Shown here one piece after another: positions 23,431 through 36,057 of a DNA stretch of 64,000 bases. Numbering within the stretch: the stretch's first letter is position 1; every line of letters begins with the position of its first letter. The stretch comes from Icerya purchasi (lineage: Eukaryota; Arthropoda; Insecta; Hemiptera; Monophlebidae). Under the pieces are notes generated by a model. That model was given only the letters and a program-made list of their open reading frames with translations, searched no databases and was not told the DNA's origin. The position numbers and the translations under genes were made by a program. The stretch covers positions 135,854,172 through 135,918,171 of the forward strand of contig CM077115.1 in assembly GCA_039619475.1 (NCBI GenBank). Direction: 5' to 3'.

Positions 23431-24369
23431 TATTAGAACACACTTACATTTAACACCTGACTTTTACGCTACTCAACTCTTCTCGGAGCTTACTTAAAAA
23501 AAAAAAAAAACGAAATTGCAGAAGACGACAAATGTGGTGACTTTGTGTGGAATTTGAAAACGCCAATCATGTAATCTCTTTCACTGCAGTAAGTATGACG
23601 ACATCAGAGACACTTCAACACAGAAAACCTCGATCTGAGCAATTCAACTTCGGCAACTAAATTTCAAAAATTCGCGTTCTTAGTTTTAAAACCAAAATTT
23701 ACTGACAAAAATAACAACCTACAGTGATTCTTACATTACTTAATTAATTAAAAAACATTACACTTAAAATCTACTCGCTAATACATAATTTTCAATCGTA
23801 ATACGCGGACAAGACAATCTCTAGCTTAAATGGTAACTTGAACCGAAATCAATTACGCTTGCGTCTTTCCGAGAAAAAAGAAAAAAAAAAAAAACGTTCG
23901 TAAAAAATCATTGCAGCAGCAAATTAGTTGTAGGTTAATCAGCCGTGTCGTCAACACTCATTATTTCAAATCTACTGCTTTAAATATTCGTTATTAACGT
24001 TATCTCTCCTCTGGACTTCACTTTTCTATAACGATATTATTGTCTATTAAATAAGTACACACGGAGTGCATAACCCACTAAATCAGCTAGCATTAGGTTT
24101 TTATTAAAAAAAAACAAAAAAAAAAAAATATTAAAAAATTAAAAATTTTATTACGTAAGTTTTATTTCTAGGTCAAGATTAAACCTAACAGTCGTGCTTG
24201 GCTTGGCGCCTTTGTATGCAAACTCGTATTGTAAACAAAAAAAGAGAAGAAAAAACGCTATCAAATACAAGTTCTTAATCAAAAAAATTATTGTCTCTGT
24301 CCTCTCATGAAGTTCCGGAGAAAATTTGCCTTCCGTCTTTTTATTATCGCCAATTATAATACAGCCGGT
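23431..24369. other. intergenic, no gene seen
   Basis: AT-rich sequence with several A tracts (23495-23509, 23884-23894, 24109-24127). No coding or element structure that I can support. Confidence 0.45.
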
Positions 24370-24602
24370 TAATTAACCGTTAATTTCGGCACTTTTTCAT
24401 TTTTCATCTTCTTCGTTCATATTTTCCGCACTCTTCGCTAACACCACCACATTTTGAACGTTGAGATGCGCTTCTTCATATTTTCCTTCAGTGTCCACGT
24501 CTCGCACATAGAAACACTGATCGTATGGTGCATCGCAATACTTTCTTCTTGACCTCTGCACGCTTAACTTCCGATCAGTAATCAAAAACATAGCGAATAA
24601 AA
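24370..24602 (-). mobile_element. RTE/L2-like LINE fragment, out of frame
   Basis: Reading the minus strand in the correct frame gives SMCETWTLKENMKKRISTF and then KMWW, a stop, and RRVRKI. This is the ETWTL...KLE.FEMWCWRR-type block downstream of the reverse transcriptase in RTE-like and related LINEs. The longer open frame on the same strand (24397-24747) is a different, accidental frame. Only about 0.2 kb of the element survives. Confidence 0.55.
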
Positions 24603-24890
24603 GAGATTTGTAAAACACAAGCAGGATCACTTGCCCAGTCAGTGTGAGAAAGAGATTTAATGAGGTTGAGCCTTTTGATAGAGGACACGTGTATAGATGG
24701 TTGATATGGTCATGGAAGGAAAGTCGGCTATCCAGAAAAACACCCAAATAACGAACGGAGGAAGTAAGAGAGATTGGACCATTATTTAAGACGAGGAGGT
24801 CGACTGAAAAAGGAATAAAAGGGCGCGCAGTGTAAAGACGACAATAGAAGACTTAGAAAAGGTAATGAAATTGGCAGATTCTTTTTAATC
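24603..24890 (-). mobile_element. LINE fragment, RT C-terminal block
   Basis: The minus strand encodes VRYLGVFLDSRLSFHDHINH, the conserved YLGV.LD..LSF..HI block that follows the FADD motif in Jockey/I/family A-type reverse transcriptases. TSLNLFLTLTG follows, then a junction at about 24602 to an unrelated RTE-like fragment in the same orientation. Both truncation points are abrupt. It is non-functional. Confidence 0.6.
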
Positions 24891-27524
24891 TCTCCGTATG
24901 AAATTGAGAAGAGATAACTGATACAAAAAACAAAAAAAAAATCTTTGAACTAATAATAGTTTCGTGAATTATATTTACATGCCTGAAAACAACTTAACGC
25001 GAAATACTATACTGATATAAAGATGGACCGTGAACTTTTCAAATAAACTAAATCATAAAAAAAAACAACAAAAAAAAAAAAAAACAAAAAAAATTGATAA
25101 AAAAATTTCCCTTCTTTAGAAGTGTGTAAATATCATCAACGTGTTTTATGGTGTGGCCTTTTAATTAAAAAACAAAACAAAAAAAAAAAAAAACCCACGA
25201 TTATTCTTAAATTTATCCGGTCCGCATAAAAATATATAATCTTCCGCTGGCGTGTATGCCTCTGGCACTAATGGTGTACGTTGCACGTTTAACAGTACAG
25301 GTAGATCACTTTCGGTATAAACTTTTCACGAAATATTTTAACGTTCTCACCTATCAAGTCATCAAGAATTTCAAATAAAGTCGCAAAAAAAAAACAAATT
25401 CTGTTCTACCTGTTTACGCGAGTTTTATTATTACCTCTTCTGTCGTTAAGTATCCGGCCAGTGAATTTTCTATATTATATTACTACTGCCCGAAGAGAAA
25501 TGGTTAGTTCTGAATTCTTTGAAATATTCGTAAAATATTTGAAAAAATTGAATGGTCAACTTTCCGGAATGAAATTTGAAAAATATTTTAATCATAAATG
25601 ACGTTGTGCCGGTGAAAAAAAAAGATAAAACTTCATGAAAAACGAAAAACTAAGCAAAGGATTAAACGGTATCAACTCTATTTTCATTTAAAACGCGCTT
25701 TAATTTTTTACTCGGGGACTCTAGAGTTAGGGTAGTGGGTATCAATCCTGCACCCCATTACGATTCTCAACAGATGGTTGCGACGCCCATTTAAAAATAC
25801 GGCAATTTCATTTTAACTATTAATCTAAAATAAAATTTCAATATAAAATATAATTTACGTAATGGTGGTATAATTTTTATTTTTGTTTTTACATTTCCAT
25901 ATATTATATGTACGTTGTATAAATACTACAATAGCATCCTCATATTTTACTATTATAACTTCCTTCCCGGCACAATGGTGGATAAATCGTACCGCTGGTT
26001 GTAGTAATGGTTAAATTTTAAAATCGGATGGTAGCTGCGTAACATTTCCTCCTTTATCACCAACTAATATTTATAAACTACGTAATTATACTTTTTCGTA
26101 GGTACTGCTTACAGTCAATCGAAGCTATCAAAAAAGGGCATTAATGTTAAGGTTGTTACGGATGATGTTCTTCTGAGAAATATCTACTAAGTTAGCAGTT
26201 TTCTTATCGGAAACACGCGAATAGCATCTACGAAGGCGGAGGGTAGTTTAGTAAAAAAAAAAAAAAAAACGGACCGGTACAGTGAGAATAGTCGAGTAAC
26301 AGTAGACTAAAGCAATTGATCTAAAAAATGAACTGTTGCTATATATTTTTCGCATATTACTTATCGTCGTAAAATTAATCTACCGGCTGCATTTCCACAC
26401 ATTGTTATTACACCTGTAGCTGAATGATAACGATGAATGAAATACACGCGCGAATGATATTAATACGCTTGATGATGATGATGAGTTTAATTTATTAAAA
26501 CGCGTTAATTATTTAATAGCTTTTTTCGTTATTATCAGTATAATTAGTTTGTGATGTTTATAATAATTTGTAATAATAGACGCAGCCTGTGTGGTTTTTA
26601 GATAATACAAAAATAAAAGAAAAAAAGGGTTAATATAAAATGTTGATAATAACGTAAAAACTTCTATTTAGATTAATATTTATTCGTTTTTTTTTTTTTT
26701 TCGAAAAAAAAATAAAAAATAAAATAAAATAAATAGTACAAGAAAAGTAATAATTACATTATTGCGTCAGTTCAGTAATTTTTTCTCATTGCATGGTTGA
26801 TTAATTGTACACAGGTTGCTATATATGTAGACGTTTTAACGCAATAACCGAGAAGATCGGTCTTTTGTATTTCCTCAGCTATCATCTGCCATTCATCATT
26901 GATCTTCAGTCGATTAATATTTTAATTAAGTGCGAAAGATAATTACATCCGTTTTAATTTATGGCGTTTGCAATTAAACGAAGAAATGCTGAAGAAGCAT
27001 TTGTTTCGGTTTTTTTATTATCGGCCGTGAACATTGTTTCAATCAGAGCACGAAGTCTAACCTAGAGACCAGCTTTTAATTACAGTCCCTCTAGATACAC
27101 ATGGTTTAAACACATTGGCCTATATGTAATATTTTATTAGCGAAAGAGTCAGCAGAATTTTTTTTTTTTACCATTATTTACTTTATTTACATATTAAAAA
27201 TAAATTTCACCAATAAAAGCTACAGTTCCATTTTACGTAACATTTTTATGGAACGTTTTATATCGGCTTTGTTTTAAAAATTTCGATTTTTCTGTCTTGA
27301 GAAAAGAATAACTGTTACTTTCTTTGGTCTATTTCAGTTTTAATATTTAGTTTTCTCGCTAAGTAGCAACTTGAGAATTTGATTATCTTAAATGTTAGTG
27401 GGGTTATAATGTAAATTTATAGATTTATTACTGCGGGAGTTTTCAAAAATTTTAGAATTTTGCACTTAAAAAAATTGTTATTTAAACTGACTGTAATACG
27501 ATATAAAAAGGAAATGCCGTAGCA
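24891..27524. other. intergenic, no gene seen
   Basis: 2.6 kb of AT-rich sequence with A/T homopolymers (about 25060-25095, 25165-25193, 26250-26268, 26687-26725) and a short (GAT)n at about 26471-26485. I see no coding frame, TIR pair or RNA gene. Host intergenic or intronic sequence is the default reading. Confidence 0.5.
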
Positions 27525-28310
27525 CTTCAGTTCTTCTTGCACAAGGAAACAGACAATTCAGTAGTAATCTGTTCTGACTATCTTGCGACTTTAAATTCCA
27601 TATGCGATGTTTTCAGTGATAAACAACACCCCATTGCGAAGGAAATAGTCAAACTACAGGTATCTGCCTCGTCTCGCGCGATATTATTCCTCTGGATTCT
27701 AAGTCATTCGGGAATTCCTGGAAATTAATTGACCGACAGAGCAGGCAAAAAAGGAGCAGCGATTCTTCCTGTTTCAGACACTCCGATACCAGCTTCAAAC
27801 TTTGTTCGCTACCTGAAATTGGCTCTGAGCATACTATGGAACTAACGATGGTTGGCCATCCCGTGTTCAAATAAACTTCGCCAAATTAAGCGGAATGTCC
27901 GACCATGGAAGACTCATCTGAGCCGAGGAAAAGATGATGTAATCGTTACCAGACTTCGGCTGAGACATACGCAACTCACACATGGTTTTACCTACTGCAA
28001 AAGACACCGACTCCAATCTGCATCATATGTAATTCTGATCTTTCTGTTCTCCATATCCTCACAAAATGTCCTCAGTTCAATTCCCTCAGATTAATACATA
28101 ACCTTCTCTCCCCCTCATCTAATATCCTCTCTGATGACCCTACTATCCTTTCGAACCTAATCAGTTTCCTGCACCGTGCAAAGTTATACTACGCACTATA
28201 AATTCCGTAATTCATTTATTTAACATATACATCTACATTTATCCGTGCTTCTAGCCGATAGTTACTGTGCATGGCACGTAAAGTTAAACAAATAATAAAT
28301 AATAAAATAG
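27525..28310 (+). mobile_element. I-like LINE, RNase H to 3' end
   Basis: A 5'-truncated relic. The first frame gives CSDYLATLNSI and FLWILSHSGIPGN followed by a stop where E is expected. The tail gives DDVIVTRLRLRHTQLTH, a cysteine/histidine segment reached after frameshifts (CNSDLSVLHILTKCP), and FLHRAKLYYAL with a stop at 28199-28201. The RLR.GHT.LTH block is typical of I-like ORF2 C-termini and is also present in the elements at 32.3 and 53.1 kb. The 3' UTR contains TGCATGGCACGTAAAG and an AATAAATAATAAAA tail. Confidence 0.7.
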
Positions 28311-28336
28311 TATCAGGCAATAAGAATGAGATAATA

Positions 28337-28433
28337 ATTCAATTCAATTCAATTTATTTATTATTATTATTATTACAAAATTTCACAAATTAATAATAAT
28401 AATAATAATAATAATAATGTTAATATTGATAAT
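28337..28433. repeat. (TTCAA)n and (TAA)n/(TTA)n microsatellite cluster
   Basis: A short TTCAA repeat is followed by TTATTATTA and then TAATAATAA runs. It abuts an 18 bp direct repeat that frames the next LINE. Confidence 0.7.
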
Positions 28434-30718
28434 CAAACCAAATCATTTATTTTATTATTCTTATTATCCAATTTCCATTTATGCGCAATGTTGCGCGAGT
28501 AATGGATTACAGATTAGCAATAAACAGCACTGAAAAAATAATAAATAAATTAATATAAGAAAAAATATAACAAGAAAAAAAGCAAGTAAATAAAATAAGT
28601 AAACGCTTCTTTATATATTCATAAAATTTTATAAAAAAAATAAAACGCATTCTAAATAATACATTTAAAAAGAAAAATTAGTAATCTGTTGTACAGAGTT
28701 ATTAGGTATAACAATTACTGAGTATACGAGTACAATGAACATGGGGAAATATAATTAGATTAAGAGAAAAGTGAAGGGAAAAATTTATATACGTCGCAGT
28801 ATAATGTGCTGGACGAAAGTGGAACTAGTAAGCTAATAGGAAAACGTTAATCTTATTGCAGACTGCAGCCACTACATATTAAGTGTCTGTATTAGTTTAA
28901 GCCTATGCCGCTTTTTACAATTCCTCTTAAAAGATTCTTGACACACCTGGGGGAAGAGAATTATATGTCATCGCTGCTTCTTTATTGTATCTGTAGTCTT
29001 GTTTCTTATTAAATTTAGGAATAGCAACCATGAAATCATTTGCTGACTTCGTGCTACCTTCCCGCATTTTGATATTAAATTTTGACTATACTTATTTATG
29101 AATAACAATAAATTCTATATAATTGTTCTAATTGTAGTAACCCGTGATTATTTAAGTCGTTGGTATTAAGACCGAAGGTTTTAAATATAGATTTTTCTAG
29201 TGATATTACGTGTGTCTTAAATGATAGTTTGCAGTTACCCACCCAAAATATTAATCCATATGCCAGCACTGGTTGATATAAGGCTAAGTATAATGTACAC
29301 ATAAATGACGTATGGGAAAATATTTCTGCAGGTAATAGAAGAGGTAGTTCCGCTTTGATAACTTTCTCGAAACATATTCCGGATGCTTGGCCCAATTTAG
29401 CTTGTGGTCGAACATAATTCCCAAGTATTTTTAATTTTGTAAATTCTGTCTATGTAATCGTTGTTTGGTAGTAACAATTTTAAACTGTCCCATGTTTGCG
29501 GATTATAATAACTGTAAATAATGTATTTTGTTTTCTCATAATTTAACACTAATTTATTAGAATGTATACAATGAGCAATTGTCGTAACACCTTCTTGCGC
29601 TATATTTTGTAAAACATGGGGAGATCTGGCACCTACCAGAAGAACAGTGTCGTCAGCATACACTAATATCCTACCTATAATAATACTAAGGTTACACAGG
29701 TTATTTATGTAAATTAGAAATAGAAATGGTCCCAGAATACTCTTCCCTAGGGTACCCCATAATTTTTTGAACCTTTTCATTACTGCAGCTATTGTTAATT
29801 TTGTGATATATTTCGTTTCTTGTAAATACGATTTAAACCAATTTAAGATAAATTCTCGGAAGCCTGCATTTTGTAGTTTTACTAATAACAGAGCATGATC
29901 AATTGTATCAAAAGCGTTTTTAATGTCAAGGTAGACCGCTAAAACTGATCTACCTTCTTCTAAATTTTCTGAAATAAATTTAATGCGCTCGAATAAGGGG
30001 CTAGTTCAGTTCCTCTGTCTTGAAGAAACCCAAATTGATTTTTACTGAAGAACTTATTCTTTTCTAGAAATGACATCATTTTTATCTTTATATACTTTTC
30101 AAGTATTTTCGAGTTTACTGACAGAATACAAATTGGTCTATAATTACTGGGAGAAGTTGCGATACCACTTTTATAGACGGGTGTAATGACGCCAATTTTC
30201 AGAGATGTGGGAAAAATTCCACCGTAAACACAGACTCGTTAAAAAGATAGGTTAAAGGCCGAGCAAAAAATTAAGAATTGTCACGAATAATTCGAAGCGA
30301 AATTTTATCCCTTCCCAAAACGGATGGTTTGTCAGGAAGAGAAAAAATTGCACGCTGTATGTCTTCAAATGTAATTCGCGTGAAATACTTTGGATGCTTT
30401 GGATCATTAAATATCGTGTACCGTAGTGCATCTGGATTTAAGATATCTATTCTGGACACTAATTTTGAAATAGTGGTTGAAGTGATTTGCAACCTTTACT
30501 TCATTTTCTGCTACTTCAGTCAACTCGTTATCAATGATTATTTGTTTCATATTCTTTTTCCCAATTGTTTTTTTAATAAACGACCAATAGTCTTTCTGTC
30601 TATATTGACATTTATTCAGTAATGAATTATTCATACCTTCTTTTACGTATTACTTTATTAACGGTTTTTGAAATCGATTTGAAACTTAATTTATGGTTAC
30701 TGTCAGATGGTGATAATT
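28434..30718 (-). mobile_element. CR1/L2-like LINE, 5'-truncated, with direct repeats
   Basis: A 2.29 kb minus-strand element. From its 5' side it reads YWSFIKKTIGKKN, FEDIQRAIFSLPDKPS, GRDKISLRIIRD, AVYLDIKNAFDTIDHALLL (motif A in the CR1/L2/Rex style), SILGPFLFLIYINNL (motif B) and ILVYADDTVLLV (motif C). A diverged C-terminal region follows. The 18 bp sequence AATGTTAATATTGATAAT is present at 28416-28433 and again at 30719-30736, consistent with a target-site duplication. Stops and frameshifts throughout show it is dead; the 127-codon frame at 29397-29780 holds motifs B and C. Confidence 0.75.
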
Positions 30719-30781
30719 AATGTTAATATTGATAATAATAATATTAACAATAATCATATTAATAATCAAATCAAATAAGTA

Positions 30782-31555
30782 AGGGAAGATCGGGTAGCCC
30801 CGGACGTTTAAAAGAATTGCAAATAAAAAGACTAATAAACAAAAAATACGTCTTTATTATGAACCCTTAAAAAATAATTAGAAACTTCTTTAATTATATT
30901 AATTAAGAATTAGTAATCATATCGCATTTTTTAAAATAAATATAACAAGTACATTTTGGTCATATTTTTTTGGCGATACAATAAATGACGGGTAGCACCG
31001 AACATAGTCGTCCCATTTTCCTTTTTCACTTATTCTTCCCTCAAATTTTGGCATATTTCAAGACTTTCTGCAACAATAGTAGCACCCTTTAAAAATACTT
31101 TCCATAAATAAGCAAATTGACAAAACAATTGAAGTGTTGTTAAAATAATATTGCAAAATTCAAAACATAAAAACATGTCCGAGGGGGGTATCGTTATCAT
31201 GCAACATTTTAAAACACATCTCTTAAATTGTACAAGAAATGATACAAATACTATTAAAACCGGGGTAAATTTATACTATTTCCAACAATATTAAACAGTA
31301 GAAAATTAAACATATTTACGTGTTATGCTTGAAAATCTTCAATTGAGTTTGTCGTGAGCTACGAAAATTTTTGAGCGGGAACAAAACACTCTCTCACTGG
31401 TAACTTACTTGGTGCCCGCGCTGCAACCGAGCTGAATTTGTTTCTACTCTAGAAGATGCATATTCACAACACGCTTTACATACGCGACGTATTTAGTTTC
31501 TTGGAAATTCAAATGTCCGCGGTTACCCGCCGTCCGGAGCTACCCGACCTTCCCC
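30782..31555. mobile_element. TA-flanked MITE
   Basis: A 774 bp non-coding element. The left end reads AGGGAAGATCGGGTAGCCCC and the right end, reverse-complemented, GGGGAAGGTCGGGTAGCTCC, giving about 25 bp TIRs with few mismatches. Both ends abut TA (30780-30781 and 31556-31557). TA duplication points to the Tc1/mariner/pogo group, but the end sequence is not one I can assign. Confidence 0.75.
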
Positions 31556-32220
31556 TATAAGAATACAAGCAAAAAAAAATATTAATTTCACAAATGCGCA
31601 TAGCTGCGGACTAGTAGGATTATTGTTATTATAAAAAAGAAAACTGATAATACATTGACAGTAAATCCGGATACAATTATAAAACCTATAATAAAATAAA
31701 ATAAATATAAATGCTGGAAAATAAAACAGGAAAAAGCTATTAACTGAGTATGAAGTAAATATTAATATTATTTGGCCATTGCTTACAGAATTTAACCTTA
31801 TCATACTTGGTATAATATTTACACACAAGTACATTTCAAATATCAATTAATTTTTATCATATGGTAAGGATTTATACTATTTACACATACACATAAAACT
31901 TCAATAAATAAAATGAATGAATAACAATTTAACTATCTATAAACGTGCAAACACCTGTTAATATTTTGATAAATATATGTATGCACTGTATCTACGCATC
32001 TTATAGTACACCAAATTTTACCTATATCGGTACACCTATAATTAATCCCAAAACAAAAACATGATTTTACCCACTCGTCAGTAATATGCTAATCCAGAAT
32101 ATGATCTACTAAACGATTACCTAGCATGTTATAATCATTTCCACTGCAGAAATTTTGATTTAGTAATACTAAAGATTAAAATAATAATAATTTTATTACA
32201 TATTTACAATTTGGATTTAT
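31556..32220. other. intergenic, no gene seen
   Basis: AT-rich sequence. A minus-strand frame of 107 codons (31523-31846) starts inside the adjacent MITE end and has no motif; not supported. Confidence 0.5.
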
Positions 32221-32304
32221 GTTTAGATTTTTTTTTTTTTTTTTTTGTTTATTATGCGACTTTAACACAACAATGAGGTTATCAAGCCGCGCTTATGTTG
32301 TTAA

Positions 32305-35300
32305 TTATAAAGTATAATATAAATTACATTTTTTGAGGAATAGGAAGAGGTCATTTATATATGAACTATTATTACGTAGTAAATGGGATAGGTTTGGGGA
32401 CAGATTAAATTTTTGGCGAGATTCGGATAAATTATTGCAATTTGTTAGGATATGTCGAAGAGTAAACTGAGGAGTGTTACAAAAGGGACAGGATGGAGGT
32501 GGTGTGTTATTGAAAAGGTATGAATGGGTTACATTGGTATGGCCGAGTCTTAATCTAGTTAAAATTATTTCTTCTTTTCGTGATTTTCGATCAGATGATT
32601 CCCATTCCTCGATCTTTTCTTTTATGCTTTTGAGATGGTTTGTGGATGAGGTCGAACTCCATTCTGCATTCCACAAATTTATAATTTTCTCTTTGTATGT
32701 TTTCTTTAGATCATCTGTGGTTATTATGGTTTCGGTATTAGTATCCAGGGACAGCGAATTCAATCTCTTTGCTAATTTATCTGCGATTTCGTTACCCTTT
32801 ATTCCTTTATGACTTGGGATCCATACGAATAGAATATCCAGTCCATTGGAAAGTAATTCTGTTATTATTTTTTGGATTCTTTGCACTATCGGGTTGGTGT
32901 TATATATTAATTGAATATTTGCAAGGGCGCTAGCCGAGTCAGTTAGTATTATGAACTGGTACTCTGTATGTATTCGCGATATTTCTTGCAATGCAAGGTA
33001 TATTGCATATAGTTCTGCAGTTTTAGCTGAGCTCCACGACGGTAGTTTTACAGCTTTGCTTATTATATTAGGAATGAAGAAAGCTGCTCCGGCTGCCATT
33101 GCTGTTTTTCATCCATCGGTGTAACAGTGTACACTGTTTGGATATCGTCCTAAAATACTATTTAATTTTGACTGCATGTCTACGGTACTTGCGGAGTTGT
33201 TTGATAACTTTAACAGCTCGTCGATGATTTGGATTGTCGGTTTCGACCATGGTGCAGGACGTACGGCGATCTGGGGAAGCGAGCGGTATGTTTTCGGGGT
33301 ATAGGATATTCGGATATTTTCCTCAAATTTGAATGTAATATGTTGATCTTCCTTATGGGTTGATTTGTACTTATTTCGGTAATAGTTGTTAAATAGAAGA
33401 TTTCCTGTTGGTAAATCTGGTATAGCTGCTGCGGCGATTAGGAAATTTGCAGTTTGGATCATTCTTCGATATTTGAGGGGAGGTTCGTTAGCTTCTACAC
33501 AGAGGCTTGTCGTAGGTGCGGTTCTGAACGCTCCGGTCGCTAATCTAATGCCTTGATGATGAATGCAATTTAGTTTTCCTAAGGTTGTGCGGCTTGCTGA
33601 ATTATAAAGTTGAGCGCCATAGTCCAGTTTTGTTCGGATGAGGGATCGATATAAATGTAACAGTGTTCTTCTGCTGCATCCTACATCGGAATGGTTGAGC
33701 AACTTGAGAATTCCTAGAGAGCGGATGCATTTCGATCGTATGTACGTTATATGGTCCTTCCATGATAGTTTTTTATCAAGCAGGATTCCTAAAAACTTAA
33801 CTATTTGTACTTCTGGTATTGGTTTGGAACGCAGTGTCAAAACTATATTTTGTTGTTTTCTTTTGTTATTTGAGAAGATTATGTAGTTTGTTTTCTCGGC
33901 GGATATTAGAAAACCATGGTCGTGGCTCCAGGTATTTATGTTGTCTATCGTTGGCTGTATTATTTGTTTAGCGATTTCGAGCGACGATGTTTGAAGAGAT
34001 ATGCTAACATCATCGGCGAACATTCTGATAGAAATTGGCTTCTCGACAACTGAAGTAATATTATTTAGCACAAGCAGGAACAAAGTAGCACTCAAGGGTG
34101 ATCCTTGAGGTACCCCGTTGGAGATTGTTCTTTCCTCTGATAGAATGTTGCCTATTCGAACGCGAATCTTTCTATCAGTAAGGAAATTTTTGATTATGTT
34201 TGCTAAATTACCATCTATTCCGATTTGACGTAGTTTTTTGAGGATGAGGTACCGCCATACACGGTCATAAGCCTCAGAAAAATCGAAGAAAACTGCGACT
34301 GTGGAAATCGAATTTATGAATGATCTTTCTACATTCATGACAAGATCATTTACCGCTAGCTGTGTTGATCGTTGCTGTCTAAAACCATATTGGTGGTTAG
34401 ATAGTATCTTGTTGGTTTCAAGTGTCCATGAGAGCCTTTTGTTTAACAATTGTTCTAATATTTTACCCAGTATGCTTGTGAGTGCTATTGGTCTATAGTT
34501 GTTAATAGAGGAGTTCGTATTCGATTTGGGGATGGGGATTATGATAGCGATTTTCCAGCAAGCAGGGAATATCGAATTTTTAAAAGCTTTGTTGTATGTA
34601 GATTTCTAAAAGATACTCTAGTGCTGTAATGTGTAGATGCTTTACCATTAGTGGGTGGATATTGTCTGGTCCGGGAGCCGTATTATGAATGTGGCTATTA
34701 ATGCATGACGTTAGTTCTTGCCATGTCAGATTTATATTATACTCTTCTTCGTTATTATTATTGAAAGGGATTGAAGTTTTTTCTGCATTATTTTTGATAT
34801 TCAAAAACTGTTGTGAGTAGTTATGATCAGATGATATCGAAGCGAAGTATTCCGCGAACCTGTTTGCAATATGGATAGGTTCTTCGATTGTCGCGTGTCG
34901 TTGTCGTCTATCGAAGTTATTGGAGATAATTGTTTCCGACCCTGTATTTTTTGAACATTTGCCCATGCTGATTTTAACGAACTTTTGAAGCTTATCTCAG
35001 AAATAAATTTATTCCAGCTTTCCGTTTTGGCTTTTCTAATTGCTTGTCGTGTTTCAGCTCTTTGCTTTTTAAATGCTTCAAAGTCTTCTTTTAACTTTGA
35101 TCTGCGGAACTTACGAAATGCTTTTCTCCGTTTCTGTATAGCCAAATGCAAATCTTTTGACCACCACGGAACAGATTTTTGACGTATTTTTCCCGATGTC
35201 TTTGGGACATGTAAAGTTCTCAATGTCTTCTGACAGTTCTTCTTTGTGATCGAAAGTGATCTCCGTATCACTTTTAAATATTTCCCAGTTAGCATCTTCT

Positions 35301-36021
35301 ATTCTCTATTTCGATGGAAAAGTTTGAGGACATGTGGTAAGATTGCCAAGTGATGAGGTGATTATTGGAGAATGATCACTGTCGCATAGATCGTGATGGA
35401 CTTCTGTTTTAAATCTTCCACCTAAAGATGCTGTAGCGAAGACTAGGTCTAACGTGGACATAGTTTTAGATGCCGCGTTAAAGTGAGTTGGATGTTTTTT
35501 GGGGTTTAATAAGAGTAGTTATTCGTCGAATAGAAATAATTTTTCGATTAAGCATCCTCTTTTAGAATTGTATGTTGAGTCCCATGTTTTGTTATGAGCA
35601 TTGAAGTCACCTAGGATTATATATGGTTTTGGGAGTTTCTTAATGATTGTAAGTGATCTCTGCTTAATAATAAATCTGGAGGGAGATAAATGTTGCATAT
35701 AGTGATTTTCGGTGCATGTATTTTTGAAGAAAGCTTCACTGTTACTGCTATAACTTGCAATTCTGTATTAATATTTACTTCCTGATAACAGGAGATGGAG
35801 CTATGAATTAGAATTGATACTCCACCCGCTGCAACAAGGTGGCTGGAGTCGTCTAAGCGAAATGTTTGGTATTCTCGTAAGTTAAAACTTTGATATGGTT
35901 TTAAATGGGTCTCTTGCAAGGCAATGATTTTTGGTTGTTTTAGGGTGACAAGTTGTTGTAGTTCTGCGTAGTGTAGCGATAATCCGTTTATATTCCACTG
36001 TAGGATTATGTTGTTACTCAT
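32305..36021 (-). pseudogene. I-like LINE ORF2 (EN-RT-RNase H), disrupted
   Basis: Read on the minus strand from ATG at 36021. Apurinic/apyrimidinic-like endonuclease: LQWNINGLSL, LQETHL, LGDFNAHNKTWDS, CDSDHSPI. Linker. Reverse transcriptase: APGPDNIHPLMVKHL, YGFRQQRST, FFDFSEAYDRVW (motif A), NGVPQGSPLSATLF (motif B), RMFADDVSISL (motif C), FLGILLDKKLSWKDH. RNase H: YTDG, then TAELYAIYLAL, LTDSASAL and IPSHKGIKGNEIADKLAK. Tail: RLRLGHTNVTH and CPFC...HILTNC, with a stop at 32305. Breaks lie near 35620 (frameshift), 35525 (stop), about 35290, 34960 and 34590. At about 33109 a TGA replaces the serine codon of TDGS. The longest intact pieces are 446 codons (33109-34449) and 264 codons (32305-33099). 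Confidence 0.88.
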
Positions 36022-36057
36022 TAAATAGTAAAAATAGTAATTTGTGATACAATTCCG

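Noticed and set aside
24397..24747. 116-aa ORF ending AKSAENMNEEDEK, at first taken as a host exon
   Set aside because: Another frame of the same DNA gives ETWTLKENMKKRISTF, an RTE-type LINE block; the apparent protein is an out-of-frame reading.
28362..28415. Possible CRISPR-like or telomeric array
   Set aside because: It is a simple TTA/TAA microsatellite with no spacers.
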